DNA of 64,000 nt from Rubellimicrobium roseum (GCF_006152145.1 NZ_VDFV01000004.1:1-64000); one strand, 5' to 3'; positions 28,618 to 37,804 are shown, counted from the first letter of the stretch. Translations and numbers: made by a program. The notes: generated by a model from the sequence alone, not told the origin.

Positions 28618-28639
28618 GGCCCCGGCCGAAGCCGGGGCC
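28618..28639 (-). other. Intercistronic hairpin after the binding-protein gene
   Basis: GGCCCCGGC pairs perfectly with GCCGGGGCC around a CGAA loop, between the binding-protein stop and the permease start. Stem-loops in this place usually protect the binding-protein message from 3' decay. Confidence 0.6.
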
Positions 28640-28646
28640 GCCGTCC

Positions 28647-29909
28647 TTACTGCTGCGCGGGCGTGTACCAGGAGTCGAGCCCCTGCTGGAGCCGGGCGGC
28701 CGCGTCGGCGGGCGTTTCCGTCCCGCGGATCACGTTGGCGGAGGCGTTCCAGGTCTCGTTCTCGAGGTTCGGCGTGCCGCGCGACAGGATCGCGTAGGTC
28801 GAGCGGATCGTCGATTCGCATTCGTCGCGCCAGGAGATGAACTCCTGCGCCAGCGGGTCCTCCAGCGTGACCTCGGCGTTCGACAGCGGGAAGAAGCCGG
28901 GAAGCGCGTTGCCGTAGAGGTTGGCGAACTCGGGGCTGCCCACCCAGTCGAGGAAGGTGCGCGCGGCCTCGGGATTGGGGGTCGCGGCGTTCATGCCGAT
29001 GCCGATGTCGGTGTGGTCGCTGATGTAGCAGGTGTCGCCCTCGGCCGGGACGGGCGGCGGGAAGGCCCCCATCTCGAAGGCGCCGGCGATCTGCGGGGTG
29101 AAGACCGAGATCTCCCACGAGCCGGCCGGGAAGATGGCGGCGCGGCCCAGCGTGAACAGGTTCTGCGAGTCCGGGTAGGTCTGCGCCTCGAAGCCGTCGC
29201 CCAGGTAGTCCTTCCAGCGGGCGAGCTGCTCGTAGGGTTGGACCCATTGCGGGTCGGTCAGCTTCTGGGTCCCGGAAATCAGGGCCTGACGCCCTTCCTC
29301 GCCCTTCCAGTAGTTGGGCCCGATGTTCTGGTAGCCCATGGTCGCGGCTTCCCACTGGTCGTTGGTGCCCATCGCCATCGGGATGTAGGTGCCGTCCTCT
29401 TGGATCGCGTCGAGCACGGCGAAGAATTCGTCCACCGTCGTGGGCTCCTCCAGCCCTAGCTCCTCGAAGGCGGTCCGGTTGTAGATGAATCCGTGGATCA
29501 CCGAGGCCATGGGCACGCAGAAGGTGGCCGAGGCGTCGTCGGTCTGCCAGGCGGACTTGGCCACGTCCGAGAAGTTGGCCATCGCCGGCAGGTCGGACAG
29601 GTCCGCGAGCTGGCCGTTGTTGAACAGCTCCAGCGAGGCGTCGAAGGGACGGCAGGTGATGATGTCGCCCGCCGAGCCGGCCTGCAGCTTGCTGTTCAGC
29701 GCGGCGTTGTATTCGGCCGGGGCGGTGGGCGCGAATTCCACGTTGATGTCGGGGTGCTGCGCCTCGAAGGCGGGGATGATGACGTCGTTCCAGATGGCGA
29801 GGTCGTCGTTGCGCCAGGATTCGATGGTGAGCGTCACCGGCTCCTGGGCCTGGGCCGCGCCCGCGAGCAGCGTGGTCGTCAGGAGCGCGAGGCGGAAGGG
29901 TCGTGTCAT
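28647..29909 (-). CDS. CUT1 sugar ABC transporter substrate-binding protein
   Basis: A 420-residue periplasmic receptor with signal peptide about 1-22 (ALLTTTLLAGAAQAQ). It has the MalE-like fold markers TLTIESWRNDDLAIWNDVII, then IPMAMGTNDQWEA, and FPAGSWEISVF. Ligand identity is not readable. The operon holds a MurQ-like protein and lies opposite an amino-sugar-type kinase, while a Gfo/Idh enzyme and a KDG-type kinase follow. The ligand may therefore be an amino sugar, a muropeptide-derived sugar or a related hexose. Confidence 0.9.
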   Translation of the reverse strand: MTRPFRLALLTTTLLAGAAQAQEPVTLTIESWRNDDLAIWNDVIIPAFEAQHPDINVEFAPTAPAEYNAALNSKLQAGSAGDIITCRPFDASLELFNNGQLADLSDLPAMANFSDVAKSAWQTDDASATFCVPMASVIHGFIYNRTAFEELGLEEPTTVDEFFAVLDAIQEDGTYIPMAMGTNDQWEAATMGYQNIGPNYWKGEEGRQALISGTQKLTDPQWVQPYEQLARWKDYLGDGFEAQTYPDSQNLFTLGRAAIFPAGSWEISVFTPQIAGAFEMGAFPPPVPAEGDTCYISDHTDIGIGMNAATPNPEAARTFLDWVGSPEFANLYGNALPGFFPLSNAEVTLEDPLAQEFISWRDECESTIRSTYAILSRGTPNLENETWNASANVIRGTETPADAAARLQQGLDSWYTPAQQ

Positions 29910-29950
29910 GGGGGTCTCTCCCTGTTTGTCTCGAATCTGGACCGGAAAGG

Positions 29951-30877
29951 TTAAGGAGTCCTTCGACCACCGGACGGTGGGGTTTCGGAGTCGTTAGCGA
30001 CGGGCGCGTCCGGTAACGTTCCCCCGCTCGCGGCGAGCGTGGCGCGGGCCTCGTCGGGGGTCAGGCCACGAGCGACCAGGACGGCCAGCTTCACGGCGCC
30101 CCGCGTGGCCGACAGCGCCTCGGTCGCCGCCTTCATGTCCCGGCCCGACAGCGCCGAGACGATGCGGGCGGCGCGGTCGAGGAGCTTGGCGTTGTCGGCC
30201 ACGACGTTGACCATGTAGCCGTCGTGGACATGGCCCAGCAGAAGGCCCACGCGCGTCGACAGCAGGTTCAGCGCCACTTTGGACGCCGTCCCCGCCCCCA
30301 AGCGCGTGGAGCCCGAGACGACCTCGGGGCCCGTGTCGAGAAGGATGGGGATGTCGGCCCGTTGCAGGAGGCGCGAGCCAGGCACGCTGGCCAGGCCCAC
30401 GACGCAGAGCCCGACCGCCTGCGCCATCTCGGCCAAGGCCAGCGTGTAGGGCGTGCCGCCCGAGGCCGAGACGCAGATCAGGACGTCGCCGTTCACGAAG
30501 CCCAGCCGGTCGAAGTCGGCTTGCGCGAGCGAAGGGTCGTCCTCGACGGTGCCCGTCATGTGGAGGAGCGTGTCCGGCCCGCCCGCGAGCAGCACGGGCG
30601 TCCGGTCGGGCGGCAGGCCGAAGGTGCCCCAGAGCTCCAGCGCGTCGGACAGCGCCATGACGCCCGAGGAGCCCGCCCCCGCATAGGCCATGCGGTGCCC
30701 GGTTCGCAGCGCGCGGGCGGCGGCCTGGGCGGCGCGTTCGATGTCCACGATGGCCGGGGCGACGGCCATGACAGCCTCGGCCTGTGCGTCCAGGAGGAGC
30801 CGCAGGGCCTCGGGCCCGGGGACGGCGTGAAGCCCGGCGGAGGACGGGTGTCGCGCCTCGGTAGGTCGCTCGGCCAT
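29951..30877 (-). CDS. MurQ-like SIS-domain protein, probable sugar-phosphate etherase or isomerase
   Basis: A 308-residue protein of the N-acetylmuramic acid 6-phosphate etherase (MurQ) family: SIS domain with YAGAGSSGVMAL, ICVSASGGTPYTLAL and EVVSGSTRLGAGTASKVALN, then a helical UBA-like tail VARGLTPDEARATLAASGG. MurQ cleaves the lactyl ether of MurNAc-6-P. The conserved block AxEGAEDD is changed to TGTVEDD here, so one acidic residue thought to take part in catalysis is missing, while the first (ALELWG) is kept. It may therefore act on another sugar phosphate. It is first in the minus-strand transporter operon. Confidence 0.75.
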   Translation of the reverse strand: MAERPTEARHPSSAGLHAVPGPEALRLLLDAQAEAVMAVAPAIVDIERAAQAAARALRTGHRMAYAGAGSSGVMALSDALELWGTFGLPPDRTPVLLAGGPDTLLHMTGTVEDDPSLAQADFDRLGFVNGDVLICVSASGGTPYTLALAEMAQAVGLCVVGLASVPGSRLLQRADIPILLDTGPEVVSGSTRLGAGTASKVALNLLSTRVGLLLGHVHDGYMVNVVADNAKLLDRAARIVSALSGRDMKAATEALSATRGAVKLAVLVARGLTPDEARATLAASGGTLPDAPVANDSETPPSGGRRTP

Positions 30878-30904
30878 TCTGGTTCTTGTCTCCCTGCGGC
30901 TTCG

Positions 30905-30932
30905 ATCATGCCAATTCGCGGGCGACTGTAAA
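30905..30932 (-). promoter_or_regulatory. Candidate promoter of the MurQ-like/transporter operon
   Basis: On the minus strand TTTACA (30932-30927) and CATGAT (30910-30905) are separated by 16 bases, ending 28 bases before the start codon. This is a moderate sigma-70 match. The rest of the 147-base divergent region toward the kinase gene is C- and G-rich, with no clear dyad. Confidence 0.4.
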
Positions 30933-31024
30933 GGCTTGGCCGTCGCTGCCCTGCGGCATGAGGGGGGTGGCCTTCCCCTTGGGCGCGGGGCGGGCCACAA
31001 GGGACGGGCAAGCGGAGGACGGGC

Positions 31025-31870
31025 ATGCTGTTTCTGGGGGTGGATGGCGGCGGAACCGGCTGCCGCGCGGCGGTGGCTGATGCGGCGGGCCGCGTGCTGG
31101 GGCGCGGCACCGCAGGGCCGGCCAACATCGCCTCGGACCCCGAGGGCGCGAGGGCGAGCATCCTGCGGGCCGCGCGGGCGGCGCTGGCCGAGGCGGGGCT
31201 GGACGAGGACGAGCTGCCCGGGCTGCGGGCCGGGCTGGGCCTTGCGGGCGTGAACGGCAAGGGCTTCGCCGAGCGGCTGCGCGCCGCCCTGCCCTTCGCG
31301 CGCCTGCGCATCGAGACAGACGCGGTGACGGCGGTGAAGGGGGCGATGGGGCCGGGCGACGGCGTGGTGGCGGCCCTGGGCACGGGCTCGGTCTTCGCCG
31401 TGCAGCGCGGCGGCCGGGTACGGCAGATCGGGGGCTGGGGCCTGGTGCTGGGCGACGAGGGCAGCGGCGCCTGGATCGGGCGGGCGATCCTGTCCCGCGC
31501 GCTGCGGGCGCAGGACGGATTCGTGCCGCTCACCCCCTTCCTGCGGCGCCTGCTGGAAGAGCGCGGCGGGGCGGATGGCGTCGTGACCTTCTCGCTGGGC
31601 GCGCGGCCAGCCGACTTTGCGGCGCTGGCCCCGCTGGTCGCGGCCTCGGACGACCCGGCGGCGCAGGCGGTGATGGAACGGGCGGCGCAGGACGTGGCCG
31701 AGGCGGTGGACCTGCTGCGCGGGGGCGAGAACCTGCCCGTGGTGCTTCTGGGGGGCCTTGCGCCCGTCCATGCCGCGCGGCTTGCGGGACGCTGGGACCT
31801 GCGCGAGCCGCTGGGGACCGCCCTTGACGGCGCGTTATGGCTCGCGCGCGAGGGGGCGGTCGAACCCTGA
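31025..31870 (+). CDS. BadF/BadG-type ATPase, N-acetylglucosamine kinase-like
   Basis: A 281-residue ASKHA-fold kinase. It shows phosphate-1 motif DGGGTGCRA at 7-15, connect/phosphate-2 ALGTGSVFA, GWGLVLGDEGSGAWIG typical of GlcNAc kinases, and adenosine motif VLLGGLAP. Proteins of this branch phosphorylate GlcNAc, MurNAc-related or glucosamine-type sugars at C6. It is divergent from the MurQ-like operon, so the kinase probably makes the sugar 6-phosphate that the MurQ-like protein uses (inference). GGAGG lies just before the ATG. Confidence 0.82.
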   Translation: MLFLGVDGGGTGCRAAVADAAGRVLGRGTAGPANIASDPEGARASILRAARAALAEAGLDEDELPGLRAGLGLAGVNGKGFAERLRAALPFARLRIETDAVTAVKGAMGPGDGVVAALGTGSVFAVQRGGRVRQIGGWGLVLGDEGSGAWIGRAILSRALRAQDGFVPLTPFLRRLLEERGGADGVVTFSLGARPADFAALAPLVAASDDPAAQAVMERAAQDVAEAVDLLRGGENLPVVLLGGLAPVHAARLAGRWDLREPLGTALDGALWLAREGAVEP

Positions 31871-31936
31871 GCGGCCGTCGGTCGTTGCCCCTTCGGACGA
31901 ACCAGGCCGGGACCGGCCAGCCGGAAAGGGAGCAGC

Positions 31937-33430
31937 ATGACCGACAAGCCGTCCGTGGGACTTACCACCCGTCAGGGCCATCCGGTCTACGACAACCAGA
32001 ACACCCGCAGCGTGGGACCGCGCGGGCCGCTGGTGCTGGAGGACTACCACTTCCTGGAGAAGATCACCCATTTCGACCGCGAGCGCATCCCCGAGCGGGT
32101 GGTGCACGCGCGAGGCGCTGCGGCGCACGGGGTCTTCGTGCCGACGGGCAAGCTGGGCGACGAGCCCATGGAACGGTACAGCCGCGCCAAGGTGTTCCGG
32201 GCCGGCACCGAGACGCCGATCTTTCTGCGCTTCTCGACGGTGATCCATGGCGGGCACAGCCCCGAGACGCTGCGCGACCCGCGCGGCTTCGCCATCAAGT
32301 TCTATACCGAGGCGGGGAACTGGGACCTCGTGGGGAACAACCTGAAGGTGTTCTTCATCCGCGATCCCCTGAAGTTCCCGGACATGGTCCATGCCTTCAA
32401 GCCGGACCCGATCCATAACCGGCAGATGAACGAGCGGTTCTTCGACTTCGTGTCGATGTCGCCCGAAGCCACGCACATGATCACGCACCTGTTCTCGCCC
32501 TGGGGCATCCCCGCGACCTATCGCGAGATGCAGGGATCGGGCGTGAACACCTACAAGCTGGTGAACGAGCAAGGGCGGACGCAGCTCTGCAAGTTCCACT
32601 TCCAGCCGCGGCAGGGCGTGCGGAACCTGACCCAGGCCGAGGCCGAGGCCATCCAGGCCAAGGACTTCAACCACGCGACGGGCGACCTTTACGACGCCAT
32701 CGAGCGGGGCGAGTTCCCGGAATGGGACATGTTCATCCAGGTCATGGACGACCATGAGCACCCCGAACTCGACTGGGACCCGCTGGACGTGACCAAGCTC
32801 TGGCCCGAGGACCAGTTCCCGCTGCGCCATGTCGGGCACATCCAGCTCAACCGGAATCCGAAGGACTACTTCAACGAGGTCGAGCAGGCGGCCTTCGGCA
32901 CGGGCGTGCTGGTGGACGGGATAGACTTCTCGGAGGACAAGCTCCTGCAGGGGCGGACCTTCGCCTATTCGGACACGCAGCGGTACCGGGTCGGGCCCAA
33001 CTACCTGCAACTGCCCATCAACGCGCCGCGCTGCCCCTTCGCGACCAACCAGCGCGGCGGGCAGATGAGCTACCACGTGGACGGGGCCGAGCAGGGCGCG
33101 AACCCGCACGTAAACTACGAGCCGTCGAACTTCGACGGGCTCCGGGAGCAGCCGCGCACCGGGCAGCCGCCGCGCACGCATTGGGCCGGCGAGGTCGGTC
33201 GGCAGCGGATCGAGCGGACCAACGACTTCGCCCAGGCGGGCGAGCGCTACCGCACCTTCACGGACGCCGAGCGCGAGGAGCTGATCTCGAACCTCGTGGG
33301 GGCGCTGCGCGAATGCGCGGCTCCGATCCAGGAGAAAATGGTCCGGCACTTCACGCTGGCCGACCCCGACTATGGGCGGCGCGTGGCGCAGGGGCTGGGG
33401 CGCGAGGCGCCAGCGCAGGCGGCCGAATAG
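31937..33430 (+). CDS. Monofunctional haem catalase, small-subunit type
   Basis: Disproportionates H2O2. 497 residues, the size of small-subunit clade 1/3 catalases. The distal His57 lies in [12 protein letters not shown], and the distal Asn is in the NWDLVGNN region. The proximal haem ligand Tyr344 is in [12 protein letters not shown]. The NADPH-site region is also recognisable ([11 protein letters not shown]). No secretion signal, so cytoplasmic. It lies 66 bases after the kinase gene and may have its own promoter, though none was obvious. A terminator hairpin follows. Confidence 0.95.
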   Translation: MTDKPSVGLTTRQGHPVYDNQNTRSVGPRGPLVLEDYHFLEKITHFDRERIPERVVHARGAAAHGVFVPTGKLGDEPMERYSRAKVFRAGTETPIFLRFSTVIHGGHSPETLRDPRGFAIKFYTEAGNWDLVGNNLKVFFIRDPLKFPDMVHAFKPDPIHNRQMNERFFDFVSMSPEATHMITHLFSPWGIPATYREMQGSGVNTYKLVNEQGRTQLCKFHFQPRQGVRNLTQAEAEAIQAKDFNHATGDLYDAIERGEFPEWDMFIQVMDDHEHPELDWDPLDVTKLWPEDQFPLRHVGHIQLNRNPKDYFNEVEQAAFGTGVLVDGIDFSEDKLLQGRTFAYSDTQRYRVGPNYLQLPINAPRCPFATNQRGGQMSYHVDGAEQGANPHVNYEPSNFDGLREQPRTGQPPRTHWAGEVGRQRIERTNDFAQAGERYRTFTDAEREELISNLVGALRECAAPIQEKMVRHFTLADPDYGRRVAQGLGREAPAQAAE

Positions 33431-33454
33431 CCCCTGCGGCGGGAATGACGGCGG

Positions 33455-33477
33455 CCCCGGAGAGGCGATCTCCGGGG
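33455..33477 (+). terminator. Stem-loop after the catalase gene
   Basis: A perfect 9-base stem, CCCCGGAGA with TCTCCGGGG, around a GGCGA loop, 25 bases after the stop. The downstream T content is low (CGCTTCGCTTGG). Confidence 0.6.
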
Positions 33478-33527
33478 CGCTTCGCTTGGGCGCTTTCCAA
33501 GCGGTGTGTTCCTGCTAACTCTGGATC

Positions 33528-34607
33528 ATGACTCTCCTGATCCTTGCGCTGGCCACCCTGCTTTCGGTCGTCACCCTTCTTCCCCTGTCCGGCAGCCATG
33601 CTTGGTGGGTGCGGATGTGGGACTTTCCGCGCGTCCAGATCGCCATCGCGCACGCCCTGGTGATCGCCCTGGCCCTCTGGTTCCTGTCTGGCCCCTGGCT
33701 CTGGGTGACGCTGGTGCCGATGCTGGCGGGGCTGGCGCTCCATCTCTGGCGCATCCGGCCCTTCACCCCGCTCGCGCGGCGGGAGATGCGCTTCGCCCCG
33801 CACCGCGACGACGGGGCCGAGGTCCTGCTGCTGGCCGCCAACGTGCTGATGCAGAACGAGCGCCACGACCTCGTGCGGAAGCTGGTCGAGGAGGTCGATC
33901 CCGACGTCCTGCTGCTGATGGAAACCGACCGCCGCTGGATCGAGAACCTGAAGCCCGTGCTCGACCGCTATCCCCGGGTCCTGGCTCTGCCCAAGGACGA
34001 CTGCTACGGTATCCTCTTCGCCACGCGGCTGGAGACCATCGAGGCGGAGATCGACTACCTGACCTCCGACGAGACGCCTTCGGTCTGGGCCGAGCTGCGG
34101 ACGCGCTCGGGGCGGCTCTTCCGCTTCGTGGGGCTGCATCCCCAGCCGCCGGTGCCCGGCGTGGACACCGAGCAACGCGACGCCCAGATCCTCTACGCCT
34201 CGCGCTTCGCGCGGAAGTCGGACGTGCCCCTGGTGACGATGGGAGACTTCAACGACGCGGCGTGGTCGGCGACCTCGCGGCTTTTCCAGCATTACGGGCG
34301 CTTCCTGGACCCCCGCATCGGGCGCGGCCTTTATGCCAGCTTCCACGCCACCAACCTGCTGATCCGCTGCGCCATCGACCAGTTCTTCGTCACCGACGAC
34401 ATCGCGGTGGTCGACTTCCGGTTGGGCGAGTACACCGGCTCGGACCACTTCCCCGTCATCGCCCGCATCCGCATCGACCCCGACGAGGCCCGGAGCCTGA
34501 ACCGGCGTCCCCCGCCCATGACCGAGGAGGAGCGCGAGGAGATCGACGCCCGGATCGCGGAGTACCGGGCCGGCCTGCGCCGCCCGAAGCCGCAGGACGC
34601 GGCCTAG
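33528..34607 (+). CDS. Membrane-anchored endonuclease/exonuclease/phosphatase (EEP) family protein
   Basis: 359 residues. Three hydrophobic helices in the first 75 residues anchor it in the inner membrane, followed by an EEP phosphodiesterase domain: LLAANVLMQNERH, VDPDVLLLMETDRRW with the metal-binding Glu, FVGLHPQPPVPG, TMGDFNDAAWS and the final GSDHFPVIARI with catalytic Asp-His. Substrate could be a nucleic acid, phosphoinositide or lipid phosphate; anchored relatives are common beside envelope genes. Its TAG stop overlaps the TAG stop of the convergent murQ gene in the shared tetramer CTAG. Confidence 0.85.
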   Translation: MTLLILALATLLSVVTLLPLSGSHAWWVRMWDFPRVQIAIAHALVIALALWFLSGPWLWVTLVPMLAGLALHLWRIRPFTPLARREMRFAPHRDDGAEVLLLAANVLMQNERHDLVRKLVEEVDPDVLLLMETDRRWIENLKPVLDRYPRVLALPKDDCYGILFATRLETIEAEIDYLTSDETPSVWAELRTRSGRLFRFVGLHPQPPVPGVDTEQRDAQILYASRFARKSDVPLVTMGDFNDAAWSATSRLFQHYGRFLDPRIGRGLYASFHATNLLIRCAIDQFFVTDDIAVVDFRLGEYTGSDHFPVIARIRIDPDEARSLNRRPPPMTEEEREEIDARIAEYRAGLRRPKPQDAA

Positions 34608-35476
34608 GGCCCGAGCGCCGCGCGCAGCCGTCCCCCCGCGATGGCGAGCCGCCGGGCGGCCTCCTCGGGCGACAGGCCACGGGCGACCAGCACCGCCGCC
34701 TTGACCGACCAGCCCGCGCGATCGAGCGCCGCCTTCGCCTCCTCGGACGGGCAGCCGGCGATCTGCGCCACCATCGCCACGGCGCGGGCCCGCAGCTTGT
34801 CGTTGCCGGGGCGCATCTCGACCATGAGACCCTGATGGACCCGGCCGAGCCGGACCATCACCAGGGTCGAGATCGTGTTCAGCACCACCTTCTGGGCCGT
34901 CCCCGCCTTCATCCGGGTGGAGCCCGCGACCGGCTCGGGGCCGGTCTCGACGAGGACCGCGACGTCGCAGGCCGCGAGGAGGGGCGCGTCGGGGTTGTTC
35001 GCGAGGCCGATGGTCAGGGCGCCCGCCGCGCTCGCGGCTTCCAGCGCCGACGCCGTGAAGGGGGTGCGTCCGCTTGCGGCGAGGCCGATCAGCACGTCCG
35101 CGGGCCCGAGCCGGGCCGCCTCGACCTGCCGCTGCGCGTCGGCGCGGTCGTCCTCGGCGCCCTCGGCGGCGCGCAGGAGAGCGGCGGGGCCGCCGGCGAT
35201 GAGGAACAGGACGCGGTCCTCGGGCCAGTCGAAGGTGGGGGCGAGCTCGCTGCCGTCCTGCACGGCGATGCGGGCCGAGGTGCCTGCTCCGGCATAGGCG
35301 AGGCGCCCTCCCCGCCCCAGCCGCCCGGCCGCCCGCTCCACGGCCTCGGCGATGGCGGGGAGAGCGGGCCCCACGGCCGCGACGGCGGCGAGCTGGCCTT
35401 CCCAGATCGCGGTCGCCGCCTCGAGTGGCGTCCAGCCGTCGAGGTCCTGGGTGCGGGGATCGACGGCTTCGGTCAT
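34604..35476 (-). CDS. murQ: N-acetylmuramic acid 6-phosphate etherase
   Basis: Cleaves MurNAc-6-P to GlcNAc-6-P and lactate in peptidoglycan recycling. 290 residues: SIS domain with YAGAGTSARIAVQDGSELAPTF (first conserved Glu), LLRAAEGAEDDRADAQ (second), GLAASGRTPFT, EPVAGSTRMKAGTAQKVVLN, and a carboxy-terminal helical tail VARGLSPEEAARRLAIAGG. The family motifs are intact, unlike the paralogue at 29951-30877, so this is the better candidate for the housekeeping enzyme. The start at 35476 gives MTEAVDPRTQDLDGW, the usual amino terminus. It stands alone between plus-strand genes. Confidence 0.88.
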   Translation of the reverse strand: MTEAVDPRTQDLDGWTPLEAATAIWEGQLAAVAAVGPALPAIAEAVERAAGRLGRGGRLAYAGAGTSARIAVQDGSELAPTFDWPEDRVLFLIAGGPAALLRAAEGAEDDRADAQRQVEAARLGPADVLIGLAASGRTPFTASALEAASAAGALTIGLANNPDAPLLAACDVAVLVETGPEPVAGSTRMKAGTAQKVVLNTISTLVMVRLGRVHQGLMVEMRPGNDKLRARAVAMVAQIAGCPSEEAKAALDRAGWSVKAAVLVARGLSPEEAARRLAIAGGRLRAALGP

Positions 35477-35610
35477 GCGTGGGGGCTCCGGCTGCGCTCG
35501 CATTTTGACCTAGCGGCGCTGCCGGGCGGGGCGAGGCCCGCGCGGGGGTTGCGGCCCGGTGGCAGGACGGGAAATCTGGTGGCGCGGCGCAGGAGCCGCG
35601 CGGGGGAAGC

Positions 35611-37062
35611 ATGTCGCTGTTCACGCTGGGGGCCACGATCTACATCGTCGCCGTCTCGGCCTACATCATCTCGGAGAACCGGCGGCCGCAGTCGGCCTTC
35701 GCCTGGCTGTTCCTGTTCCTGACGGTGCCGCTGGGCGGGCTGATCGTCTATATCCTCTTCGGGCGGATGCGGGGCGGCGTGGGGCGGACGCGCAGGCTCG
35801 TCAAGCAGGGCCGCCGCGAGCATCTGGGGGCCACGCTGGATCAGGCCGAGGCCGAGCACGAGCGCGCCATGGAGCGGATCGCCACGCGCCCGCCGCTGGT
35901 GCGGCAGCTCGCGACGCTCGCGCATGCCGCCTCGGGCGGGCTGGTGACGGTCTCGAACCGCGTCGAGGTGCTTCAGGACGCCTCGGAGAAGTATCCGCGG
36001 CTGCTGGAGGACCTGAGGGCGGCCAAGCGGACGATCCACTTGCAATACTACATCTGGCGACCCGACGCGCTGGGCGAGTCGCTGATGAAGCTGCTGGAGG
36101 CCAAGGTGCGGGAGGGGGTGAAGGTGCGGGTCCTCTACGACCCCGTGGGATCCTTCGGGATCAAGACCGCCATCTACATCCGCCGGATGCGCGCGCGCGG
36201 GATCGAGATGTGGCCCTCCTCGCCGCTCTGGCGGGTCCACACGATCTCCTATCGCAACCACCGCAAGATCGCGGTGATCGACGGGCGCATCGGCTACACG
36301 GGCGGCCTCAACATCGGCGAGGAGCACATGGACCCCCTTCGGGTCTACCCCGGCAAGAACTATCCGATCTGGCGCGACACGCATCTGCGGATGACGGGCC
36401 TTGCGGTGCGGGCGCTCCAGCGGGTCTTTGCCGTGGACTGGGCCAACGCCACCGGCGAGAGCCTGTTCGGCCCCGACGACTTCCCGCCGCTCGGGGCCGA
36501 GGACGGCGAGGGGCAGCCGGTGCAGCTCGTGGTGTCGGGGCCCGACTCGGACTGGCGGGCGGTCCGGACGCAGTACTTCGGGATGATCGCGGGCGCGCGG
36601 GAACGCGTGCGGGTGCAGACGCCCTATTTCATCCTGGACGCCTCGCTGACCGAGGCGCTCAAGACGGCGGCGTTGTCGGGGATCGACGTGTCGATCATGG
36701 TGGCGGCGCACGGGCCGGACCAGAGGGTCGTCTACTGGGCGGCCCGGACCTATCTGGCGGAGATCGCCGCGGCCGGGGTGGAGGTGCTGATGTACGAAGG
36801 CGGGTTCCTGCACGCGAAGACGGTCGTCGCCGACGGCTGGGTCGCCTCGGTGGGATCGGGCAACTGGGACATCCGGTCCTTCTCGATCAACTACGAGCTG
36901 AACGCGCTGGTCTATGACTCCGTCGTCGCGGCCGAGATCGAGGCGGACTACGAACGCGACCGGGCGCGCTGCACGCCCTTCGACCCCGATGCCTATCGCG
37001 CCGGCTCGCCGGTGCTGCGCTTCCGCGATTCGGTCGCGCGGCTCGTGTCGCCGCTGCTCTGA
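35611..37062 (+). CDS. cls: Cardiolipin synthase, phospholipase D family
   Basis: Makes cardiolipin from phosphatidylglycerol at the inner membrane. 483 residues: two amino-terminal transmembrane helices (PLDN region, about 3-21 and 32-50), then two phospholipase D domains with HKD motifs at His217-Lys219-Asp224 (NHRKIAVIDGRIGYTGG) and His401-Lys403-Asp408 (LHAKTVVADGWVASVGSGN). Length fits bacterial cardiolipin synthases. Its stop overlaps the start of the next EEP gene by one base (TGATG), so the two are translationally coupled. Confidence 0.92.
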   Translation: MSLFTLGATIYIVAVSAYIISENRRPQSAFAWLFLFLTVPLGGLIVYILFGRMRGGVGRTRRLVKQGRREHLGATLDQAEAEHERAMERIATRPPLVRQLATLAHAASGGLVTVSNRVEVLQDASEKYPRLLEDLRAAKRTIHLQYYIWRPDALGESLMKLLEAKVREGVKVRVLYDPVGSFGIKTAIYIRRMRARGIEMWPSSPLWRVHTISYRNHRKIAVIDGRIGYTGGLNIGEEHMDPLRVYPGKNYPIWRDTHLRMTGLAVRALQRVFAVDWANATGESLFGPDDFPPLGAEDGEGQPVQLVVSGPDSDWRAVRTQYFGMIAGARERVRVQTPYFILDASLTEALKTAALSGIDVSIMVAAHGPDQRVVYWAARTYLAEIAAAGVEVLMYEGGFLHAKTVVADGWVASVGSGNWDIRSFSINYELNALVYDSVVAAEIEADYERDRARCTPFDPDAYRAGSPVLRFRDSVARLVSPLL

Positions 37063-37790
37063 TGGCGCAAGCGCGAAAGGGACCGGGCGCCGAATGGCGG
37101 GTCCGGGTGACGAGCTACAACATCCGCAAGGCGGTGGGGCTCGACTGGAAGCGGAGGCCCGAGCGCATCCTGTCGGTGCTGGACGAGATCGCGCCCGACG
37201 TGGTGGTGCTGCAGGAGGCGGACAAGCGGCTGGGCGCGCGGCCGGCGGCGATCCCGCCGGGGCTCTTGGCGACGCACGGGACGTTCACGCACATCGACAC
37301 GGGGCCCGGGCCGTCCCTAGGCTGGCACGGCAACGCGGTGCTGCTGCGGCGGGGGCTGACGGGCGAGGTCGTGCAGCTCATCGAGCTGCCGGGGCTGGAG
37401 CCGCGCGGGGCCATGGTCGCGCTCGTGCGGCAGGAGATCGGGCGCGGCGGCTTCCTCCTCGTGGCCGCGCATCTGGGGCTGCAGCGCGGCTCGCGGCACC
37501 GGCAGATGGCGGCGATCCTGGAGGCGACCAAGGGCACGGGAATGCCCGTGGTGATGGCCGGGGACCTGAACGAACGGGCGCCGTTCCAGCTCGTCCGGCC
37601 CTTTCACCGCGACCTGCGCCTGGTCACGCCGGGGCCGAGCTTCCATGCGTCCCGGCCCTTCGTGGCGCTCGACCACATGATCCTGAGCGGGCCCGTGCGC
37701 GAGGTGCGGTCCCGCGTCCATGCGAGCGGGCTGTCGCACGTCGCCTCGGACCACCTGCCGATCTGGGCGGACCTGGCCTTCGCGGCCTGA
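37062..37790 (+). CDS. EEP family phosphodiesterase/nuclease coupled to cardiolipin synthase
   Basis: A 242-residue soluble EEP-fold protein: VTSYNIRKAVGLDW (Asn of the active site), DEIAPDVVVLQEAD with metal-binding Glu, LVAAHLGLQRGSR, VVMAGDLNERAP, and SHVASDHLPIWADL with the catalytic Asp-His pair. No signal peptide or helix. Pairing with a phospholipase D-type synthase suggests a lipid-linked phosphodiester substrate (inference from context). It converges on mtlK with only 14 bases between the two stops. Confidence 0.85.
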   Translation: MAQARKGPGAEWRVRVTSYNIRKAVGLDWKRRPERILSVLDEIAPDVVVLQEADKRLGARPAAIPPGLLATHGTFTHIDTGPGPSLGWHGNAVLLRRGLTGEVVQLIELPGLEPRGAMVALVRQEIGRGGFLLVAAHLGLQRGSRHRQMAAILEATKGTGMPVVMAGDLNERAPFQLVRPFHRDLRLVTPGPSFHASRPFVALDHMILSGPVREVRSRVHASGLSHVASDHLPIWADLAFAA

Positions 37791-37804
37791 TCCGCCCGGC
37801 CCGG

